Below are positions 19,434-25,619 of a stretch of 25,619 nucleotides of DNA, piece by piece. Origin of the DNA: Phaeoceros laevis. Taxonomy: Eukaryota > Anthocerotophyta > Anthocerotopsida > Notothyladales. Below the pieces are notes generated by a model. It did not search any database and was not told the DNA's origin. It saw only the letters and a program-made list of their open reading frames with translations. The stretch's first letter is position 1. Each line of letters starts with the position of its first letter. The translations under genes and the position numbers were made by a program. The stretch spans positions 1-25,619 of the forward strand of contig JBNGIQ010005386.1 in the NCBI GenBank assembly GCA_049999765.1, in the 5' to 3' direction.

Positions 19434-19659
19434 GCTGCTTCTTCCAGGCTAGAAGTGGCAATCAACGAAGGACCTCCCGTCCGCAGAGCATGACGAAATC
19501 GGGGGAGCTTCGAGTTGATGGCACACCTTGTTCTGCTTTGCTTCTCCCGGTTTGCGACATCCCAACGGAAAGAAACTACCTGAACTAGGGTTAAGATCAA
19601 CAGAGGAGGCGAAGCAGATGAGTTGGAAATATGGTTGACAAGCGTGGGTCTGTGCTGGC
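19434..19659. promoter_or_regulatory. Divergent intergenic region between ARL2 and the PPR gene
   Basis: Only 226 bp separate the ARL2 ATG (19433, minus) from the first ATG of the PPR frame (19660, plus). No canonical TATA box is evident on either strand. If PPR translation starts at a later ATG, the shared region is longer. Confidence 0.45.
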
Positions 19660-22600
19660 ATGTGCGCGACCGTTTCGCGGTCTTCGTGCTTCCGCCTATT
19701 CATGTTGGGATTTGGTGTATGTCCATGCCCCCGGACTGTTGCAGGTGTAAGTTTTCATTCAAGCGTTGTAAGCTCATCCGCCACTACAAGCAGGAGAAGA
19801 AGATCCCATGGTTTTGAAAGCTGTAGCAGTGATCACGAGAGACAGGAGCAGCTTTTGAGCAATTGCGTTGCAGACACGTCAGAATGGCGGGGCAACAGAT
19901 TGAAGAGGAGGAGCTGTTTGTCCCTAGAGGACTTCAGGCACAAGAAAACGAGAGAGCGGCTCTCCTTTTCACTGACCTTGCACTTGCACAGTCAGTGCAA
20001 GGCTATGCGGGTCGATTCTCGGGGAGCCACCTCGGTAGCTCAGCTACCGACTGGACAGGGTAGATCACAAGGTCTGGGGCATTTAAGTCCCGGCAGCGGT
20101 GAACTTCAAAGGTTGTGCGAACAGGGACAGCTGGACAAAGCACTGGATGTCCTGGTGGGCATGGACACTGTTCCTACGGTCACCATGTATAGCTCCCTGT
20201 TGAAGACTTGCGCAAGGAGGAAGGCGCTGGCTCAAGCGAAACGAGTGCAGTCTCACATGACTCAACATGGATTAGAGTGCACCAGGTTTCTTGGCGAATA
20301 CATGGTCAGCACATTGGTGAAATGCGGTGCACTTGAGGATGCACTCCAGCTATTTCGCAAATTGCAGCAACGAACTGTTTTCTCTTGGACCGCCCTGATA
20401 TCTGGACATACAGTGGCAGGACGAAGTCGGGATGCCATTAGAATGTACCACTTCATGCGAGAGGAACGTTTGGTGCCAAACAGGTATACTTTCTGCAGCC
20501 TACTGAGGGCTTGTGGCAGCCTGTTCGACCTGGAAGAAGGCAAGCGCATCCATGCAGAAGCTGTGAAATATAATTTCGAGTCTGATTTGTTTGTGAGTAC
20601 ATGTCTGGTTGACATGTATGCAAAATGTGGCAGCATTGTGGATGCGGAGAATGTGTTTAAAGGGCTGTCTCAGCCTGATGTGGTCTCATGGAATTCGATG
20701 CTTGCTGCTTATGTTGAGCAGGGACAGGCAAGAAACGCCTTGGAATTGTATGATCAGATGCGGGAGCAAGGTGCAAGTGCCAACGACAGGACCTTTGTTG
20801 TTGCTCTCCAGGCATGTGGGATGCTCGCAGAAAAGGAAGAGCTGCATGCTTCAAACGCTTTGGAAAAAGGAAGAGAAATACATGATCATGCTGGGAAGAA
20901 GGGCTGTGATTCAGATGCCTTTGTCGGTAGCACGCTAGTTAGTATGTACGGGAAGTGTGGGAGCACTGTGGATGCACTCAATGTGTTCGATGGGTTGTCT
21001 CAAAGGAATGTCGTGACATGGAACGCTTTGCTGGCAGCATACGCACAGAACAGCCAACCGGAGAAGGCTCTGCAGCTTTATCAGAAAATGTCAGGGGAAG
21101 GTGTGACTGCAGATAACCGGACTTTTGTAAGCGTTCTCCAGGCTTGTGGCATGGTTGCGGAGAATGAAGAAGAAGTTGTTGTGGATGGACGATCCTTCAA
21201 GGTGAAGTCGTTGAAAGCAGGGACCGCAATACATGCTGATGCACGGTCACAGGGTTATGACTCAGATATATTCGTGGGGAACACACTTGTGAGTATGTAT
21301 GGGAAGTGCGGAGATATGGTAGGTGCACAGATGGTGTTTGATGGGTTGGCCAAGAAGAGTGTCGTGTCATGGACTGCATTGCTTGCAGCTTACGTGCAGC
21401 AAGGCGAAGCAAGAAAGGTTTTGCAACTGTACAGACAAATGCAGGATGAGGGCGTGAGTCCAAACAGCCGAACCTTTGTGATTGCAATTCAAGCTTGCGG
21501 CATGCTTGCAGACAAAGAAGATGCAGTCGGGGATGGGCTATTGGTGAAAATGAAGTCCTTGGAACAAGGCAGAGCAATACATATGGACGCCAAGAAAAAA
21601 GGCCATGATTCAGGTGTCTTTGTAGGCAATACCCTGATTAGTATGTATGGGAAGTGTGGAAGCATTGTTGATGCAGAACAAGTCTTCTATGGGTTGTCCC
21701 AACGAGACGTGGTGTCATGGACTGTCATGGTGTCATCTTATGTGCAACAGGGGGAGGCAAACAAGGCTTTGCAGCTGTACGAACAAATGCTCAAGGAAGG
21801 CATGAGTCCAGACGAAAGGACCATCATCAGTGCGCTCCAAGCGTGTGGTATGCTTGCTGAAAAGGAAGGTGGACGGCAGATGGATGGGCTGATGATAAGA
21901 GTGAGGTCCCTACACTCTGATGCTCGGAGGAAGGGTTATCATCTGGATGTATTTGTAGGCAGCACCCTTGTGAGTGTTTATGGGAAGTGTGGGAGCAGCG
22001 TGGAGGCACGGAAGGCATTTGATGCGTTGTCCCATCGGAGTGTGGTGCCATGGAACGCAATGCTTGCTGCATACGTTCAGGTGGGCCAAGCAGACAAGGC
22101 TTTGCAGCTCTACGAACGCATGCACAGAGAAGGTCAGGACCCAGATGCCAGAACGTTTGTGAGACTGCTCCAGGCATGTGGCATGCTGGCGGAACAGGAA
22201 GAAGAAGTTGTTGCCGATGGGCGGTCCATGAAAGCAAAGTCTCTGGAAAAAGGCAAGGCACTGCACGATGAGGCTCGGAGAAGGGGGTATGACTCGGATG
22301 TATTTGTTGGCAGCACCCTCATCAGCATGTATGGCAAGTGTGGGAACATCGCGGAAGCACAGAAGGTGTTTGATGGGCTGTTGCAGCGGAATGTGGTGTC
22401 TTGGACTGCAATGCTACTGATGTACGCAGAGCAGGGTCAAGCCCAGAAGGCACTGCAGCTGTACGGACAGATGCAGGAGCAAGGTATGATTCCAAACGAT
22501 AGAACCTTTGTGGGTGCTCTGCAGGCGTGCGGGATACTTGCAGATCAGGAAGAAGATGATGGAGCAGGTGATGGGCAAGGTGTGAAAGCCAAGTCCTTGG

Positions 22601-23727
22601 AAAGAGGCAAGGCGTTGCATTCTGATGCTAGGAGAAAAGGTTATGGTTCAAATGTGTTTGTCGGTAGCAGCCTCATCAGCATGTATGGAAAATGTGGTAG
22701 CATTGTGGATGCCCGAGCTGTGTTTGATGGATTGCCCCACCAGGACGTGGTGTCATGGACTGTGATGCTTGCAGTATACGCCCAGCAGGGCCAGGCTGAA
22801 GTGGCCTTCCAGCTGTATGAGCAGATGCAGGGGGATGGTGTGATTCCCGACGAGATTGCACTGGTGAGCGTCCTGCAGGCCTGCAGCAACACAGGGGGCC
22901 TGGACATGTGCAGACAGATCCACCAGAGCCTGAAAGTCTCCACCAACAACCACTTGAGCCTCCTGCTGGCAACCACTCTGATTCACGCATATGGGAGATG
23001 TGCCAGCATGGTGGATGCTCGTGCCGTCTTCGATGCGTTGCTCCAGCCCGATGCAGTGTCATGGAATGCACTAATGGCAGGCTATGCTCGGGAAGGTAAC
23101 TCTGCTGCCACCCTGAAATGCTACCAGGAGATGCAGCAGGCCGGCACCAAGCCGGACAGGGTCACATTCCTCGCCCTTCTCTGTGCCTGCAGCCATGCTG
23201 GCCTGGTGAACCCAGGTGTGGAGTACTTTGAGTCCATGGCCAGAGACCACAACATCACCCCCGACATCGAGCACTACGTCAGCATTGTAGACCTCCTCGC
23301 CCGAGCAGGCTTCTTCACCAGAGTGGAGCACCTGCTGTCCACAATGCCGGTGCAGCCTGACCTGGCCATGTGGCTGTGTCTGCTGGGTGCATGTAGAAAG
23401 CACGGCAAAGTGGCTTTGGGAAAGCAGGCCTTCGACCATGCGGTCCTTATCCAGCCCAAGCATTCTTCCACTTATGTAATGATGTCAAACATCTACGCTG
23501 ATGCCAACATGTGGGAGGAGGCAAAGGAGGTGAATGCCATGGAACAGAATGCAGGGTCGTGGAAGAAGCTCCCTGGGCAGAGCTGGATCGAACACGACCA
23601 GGTTGTACACACTTTTGTGGTAGAAGACTGGAAACACCCGCAACAGGAACAGCTTTATAACACCGTAGAGCAGGTGGGCGTGGAGCTAGGACACCAGCAC
23701 AAGTCTGATTGTTGGCAATCAATTTAG
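19660..23727 (+). CDS. PLS-class PPR protein with E/E+ ending and no DYW domain
   Basis: A single 1355-codon exon. Residues 1-145 are Ser/Arg-rich with few acids, fit for an organellar transit peptide; later in-frame Met codons (for example MRVDSRG near 20006) are alternative starts. PPR motifs run from about residue 147 to 1230 in P-L-S triads (LVDMYAKCGSIVDAENVFKG, DVVSWNSMLAAYVEQGQARN). Six consecutive triads carry an extra loop (see the repeat entry). The E motif begins near 1233 (PDLAMWLCLLGACRKHG, STYVMMSNIYADANMWEEAK) and E+ follows (PGQSWIEHDQVVHTFVVEDW). The protein ends 30 residues later with no DYW deaminase. By family knowledge such proteins bind organellar RNA and direct C-to-U editing by recruiting a DYW partner; the target is unknown. 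The stop is 31 bp from the convergent chitinase stop. Confidence 0.95.
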   Translation: MCATVSRSSCFRLFMLGFGVCPCPRTVAGVSFHSSVVSSSATTSRRRRSHGFESCSSDHERQEQLLSNCVADTSEWRGNRLKRRSCLSLEDFRHKKTRERLSFSLTLHLHSQCKAMRVDSRGATSVAQLPTGQGRSQGLGHLSPGSGELQRLCEQGQLDKALDVLVGMDTVPTVTMYSSLLKTCARRKALAQAKRVQSHMTQHGLECTRFLGEYMVSTLVKCGALEDALQLFRKLQQRTVFSWTALISGHTVAGRSRDAIRMYHFMREERLVPNRYTFCSLLRACGSLFDLEEGKRIHAEAVKYNFESDLFVSTCLVDMYAKCGSIVDAENVFKGLSQPDVVSWNSMLAAYVEQGQARNALELYDQMREQGASANDRTFVVALQACGMLAEKEELHASNALEKGREIHDHAGKKGCDSDAFVGSTLVSMYGKCGSTVDALNVFDGLSQRNVVTWNALLAAYAQNSQPEKALQLYQKMSGEGVTADNRTFVSVLQACGMVAENEEEVVVDGRSFKVKSLKAGTAIHADARSQGYDSDIFVGNTLVSMYGKCGDMVGAQMVFDGLAKKSVVSWTALLAAYVQQGEARKVLQLYRQMQDEGVSPNSRTFVIAIQACGMLADKEDAVGDGLLVKMKSLEQGRAIHMDAKKKGHDSGVFVGNTLISMYGKCGSIVDAEQVFYGLSQRDVVSWTVMVSSYVQQGEANKALQLYEQMLKEGMSPDERTIISALQACGMLAEKEGGRQMDGLMIRVRSLHSDARRKGYHLDVFVGSTLVSVYGKCGSSVEARKAFDALSHRSVVPWNAMLAAYVQVGQADKALQLYERMHREGQDPDARTFVRLLQACGMLAEQEEEVVADGRSMKAKSLEKGKALHDEARRRGYDSDVFVGSTLISMYGKCGNIAEAQKVFDGLLQRNVVSWTAMLLMYAEQGQAQKALQLYGQMQEQGMIPNDRTFVGALQACGILADQEEDDGAGDGQGVKAKSLERGKALHSDARRKGYGSNVFVGSSLISMYGKCGSIVDARAVFDGLPHQDVVSWTVMLAVYAQQGQAEVAFQLYEQMQGDGVIPDEIALVSVLQACSNTGGLDMCRQIHQSLKVSTNNHLSLLLATTLIHAYGRCASMVDARAVFDALLQPDAVSWNALMAGYAREGNSAATLKCYQEMQQAGTKPDRVTFLALLCACSHAGLVNPGVEYFESMARDHNITPDIEHYVSIVDLLARAGFFTRVEHLLSTMPVQPDLAMWLCLLGACRKHGKVALGKQAFDHAVLIQPKHSSTYVMMSNIYADANMWEEAKEVNAMEQNAGSWKKLPGQSWIEHDQVVHTFVVEDWKHPQQEQLYNTVEQVGVELGHQHKSDCWQSI
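20812..22878 (+). repeat. Six tandem PPR-triad units of 330-354 bp inside the PPR gene
   Basis: Each unit begins with the codons for A-C-G-M/I-L/V-A at 20812, 21142, 21493, 21841, 22174 and 22525; the seventh start (22879, ACSNTGG) lacks the insert. Spacings are 330, 351, 348, 333, 351 and 354 bp, all in frame. Units hold one PLS triad plus a loop of the type AEKEE-(V/D-rich)-GR-(K-rich)-SLEKGKALH-ADARRKG. Unit 1 has a short loop; unit 4 lacks the EKGKA segment (VRSLHSDARRKG). Confidence 0.93.
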
Positions 23728-23758
23728 ACCCCGTAAAACCTCAGCAAACTGACTGTGG

Positions 23759-24807
23759 TTACCAGGACTGCTGGTTACCGCAGTCGAGGTTGCTGCCTGT
23801 GGAGACTCCCAAAATCTGGCAGTAGCGGCGGAAGTAGCCGATGCGGTCCGCCACACCCGCGTTGCCGGGTTGACCGCACTCGAGTTTGCCATTGATGATG
23901 TTGGTGGTGACGCCGAATCCAGGCAGGCGGTTAGCGCTGATGTCGGCGGCGGAGGGAGTCCACTGGCCGAGCATCACCGCGTGCGCCGAAGGCTTGGGGG
24001 ACTGCGGAGTCATCCAGAACCAGATGGCCGTCTTCCAGGACACTACGCTGTTGTTCTCCACTATCTCGGGGTTGGTCAGCAGGGGCTGTCCAAGTGCTTG
24101 TCCCGCCTGCCCGTAGTTGTAGTTCCTGATCATCAAGCTCCTCCAGTAAGCTCAAGGAGTGAGGCAGCAAGAAGGATGAATTCCAAGGGAAGAAAAGCGT
24201 ACCAGGACAACTGAATGGGGCCTCGCCCACAGTAGCGCTTTCCCGCGGCGCAGGGCCACTGTGTGGATTGCTGGCAGTAGGGGTCAGGGCACCCGATTTC
24301 CGTCTTGAAACAGAGTCCCCAGGCGTACGGGCCGTCGTCAGCAGTTGGCCATCCACCTGGTCAATGTGCAATGCCACCTCCAACTTGTCAGCAGAGGGCA
24401 TTTTGAAGGATTGCGGGATGCATACATGAGGAAGTTGAGAGTTGGTGAAGGAACCAACCGGTGGTCTCGTGCGAGACTTGAGCCAAGAATGCGGCCAGCT
24501 CCCTCTTCCTGGCCTCGAGGGTCCCTTCCGTGCCGAATTTGGGGAAAGAGGCAGCGGCAGTGATGAAGGCGTTGTAGGTGAAGAAGCCGACGGCTTGGCA
24601 GCGGCCGTCGTTGGTGTGGAGGAACATGCTGTTGTAGATGCTCTGTGTGATGATGCTGCCCACTCCGGACTGCGCTGCCGCCTGAGGCACGCGCCCCATG
24701 GCCAGCAGCAGCGAGCTCACAAGCAGGAACAGCGAGCAGCAGGCGGCTGCTCTGCTGCGCAGCACCCGTCCTGCGACGGCATCGGAGGAGCCTCCGGGAA
24801 CAGCCAT
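23759..24807 (-). CDS. GH19 chitinase, secreted, without chitin-binding domain
   Basis: Three exons on the complement (24807-24459, 24356-24203, 24125-23759) join in phase to 289 aa. A basic start then the hydrophobic run [13 protein letters not shown] (residues 24-36) makes a signal peptide, cleaved probably near AAAQ. The mature protein opens directly in the GH19 fold ([20 protein letters not shown]), with no hevein-type CBM18 as in class I and IV. Catalytic glutamates are E114 in VSHETTGG and E136 in CFKTEIGCP. Other marks are [58 protein letters not shown] and a C-terminal [14 protein letters not shown]. It hydrolyses beta-1,4-GlcNAc polymers, usually in defence against fungi. An in-frame upstream ATG (24951) exists, but it would put 48 non-signal residues first and lies too near the TATA box. 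Confidence 0.94.
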
Positions 24808-24957
24808 GGGTGGATGAATTGACGACAACTTTGTGAAGATCGAAATGCAGCAAGCAGGGCTTGAAGAGGACGAGGATTGAGGGCTCTGCAGGCACTGGTT
24901 GGCTCGCCAAGAGGAGATGTCTTGTGCTGCTGCCCATGGAAGGATTCGCAAGCTCCA

Positions 24958-24964
24958 ATTTATA
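24958..24964 (-). promoter_or_regulatory. TATA box of the chitinase gene
   Basis: The complement reads GGCTATAAATTGG, with TATAAAT at 24964-24958, 151 bp upstream of the chosen ATG. This implies a leader of about 120 nt and supports ATG 24807 over 24951. Confidence 0.65.
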
Positions 24965-25619
24965 GCCTGGGGAATGTCATTATCCTGAAGTCCCCACCAA
25001 CCAAGATTGAGAAGTCAAGGGCACGTCTGTCAACAGACTTAATGTGGGGTCAGGGACAGTACTGTACAAGACCTGCAGGCTGCAGCTGCCGACCGACTTT
25101 CCTGATCAAAAGACCACGCAAGACTGATGGCCTGCGTGCTTGCTAGGCCACCTTCGTGGCCACTTCACTCTCGCTGCTGTTTTTCTAAAAGGTGTTTCTA
25201 CCAGTGCGCCCTCGCCGTATTGCACTGCACCAGCCGGCACGCCGTTCGATACCTATATCTACTCAACACAGTACATCAAGTGGAAGAAGCTGGTGAGCGC
25301 ATTGTATATTCTGCGACTTGACGAGGGCTACGTGGAAATAATTATCAGGGGTGCCGGCGTCTGATGCCAAGTGACGTCTACAAAGAGAAATCGGTTGAAG
25401 GAGATCTCCTCCTGAAGCCAACTTTGATCAACAGAAGCTGCATCTATACAAGTCTCTAATAATTACAGAGTGCTTACAACGAAATGTTCATCGACCCACA
25501 AGTGGTTACTTGTTGAAACATTCATGTGTAGTGGCACCAGCGCTGAGATTCAAGAGCTGATCAGTAAAGGTCGAGCGGCAGGCGGGGGCTGGCAACAGCT
25601 AGCAGGTGATGCTTCTTCG
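24965..25619. other. Right-edge region without a recognised gene
   Basis: Chitinase promoter on the left. A plus-strand open frame 25140-25364 (TPFDTYIYSTQYIKWKKLVS, YILRLDEGYVEIIIRGAGV) has protein-like composition but is short and unrecognised. It could be an exon remnant. A 12-bp palindrome AGGAGATCTCCT lies near 25400. Nothing else is supported to the edge. Confidence 0.35.

Noticed and set aside
20812-22878. CRISPR array or satellite
   Set aside because: The periodic repeat is coding, in frame, diverged and made of PPR triads.
24338-24958. Alternative long minus-strand frames over chitinase exon 1
   Set aside because: Only the frame with signal peptide and HETTG splices in phase to the GH19 exons.

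Overview
The window is nuclear DNA of a land plant. It carries multi-exon genes with GT-AG introns of about 70-310 nt and families confined to or typical of plants: PLS-class PPR proteins, an Abl-interactor-like SCAR/WAVE subunit, a PRA1.A-type prenylated-Rab acceptor, TITAN5-type ARL2, a GH19 chitinase and a GH30 galactanase-like enzyme. The large PPR protein, with a loop insertion repeated in every PLS triad, is of a style I associate with seed-free plants (ferns, lycophytes). That is an impression; the species cannot be fixed from this sequence. Genes are densely packed, and two convergent pairs have stop codons only 31 and 46 bp apart.

Layout, left to right. A minus-strand PPR gene runs off the left edge; it has an OSB-type PDF motif at its N-terminus and an in-frame TAG (1-1270). 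A 1.6 kb AT-rich intergenic stretch follows, with an unusual cluster of GTAC sites. Next come an unrecognised 139-aa gene (minus, 2887-3306) and, divergent from it, an ABI-like gene (plus, 3668-5469), with a perfect 17-bp hairpin between them. A complete five-exon GH30 gene (minus, 5516-7300) converges on the ABI-like gene.

The stretch 7.3-12.2 kb is a graveyard. It holds two decayed partial copies of the GH30 gene, two copies of a roughly 105-130 bp dispersed repeat (a third lies at 16.04 kb), an unrecognised broken coding region with several exact short tandem duplications, and a 10-N assembly gap whose two flanks are the same 47 bp.

The right half is ordinary and well preserved. It has a 13-exon CofD/YvcK-like (UPF0052) gene (12262-15322), a seven-exon PRA1 gene (16615-18158), a five-exon ARL2 gene (minus, 18545-19433), a 1355-codon intronless PPR gene (19660-23727) divergent from ARL2, and a three-exon GH19 chitinase (minus, 23759-24807) convergent with the PPR gene. 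I rebuilt exon structures by hand from splice signals, reading-phase agreement and remembered family similarity. Phases close exactly for ABI-like, GH30, CofD-like, PRA1, ARL2 and chitinase. The genes are unrelated housekeeping, cell-wall, trafficking and organelle-RNA genes; nothing suggests one pathway.
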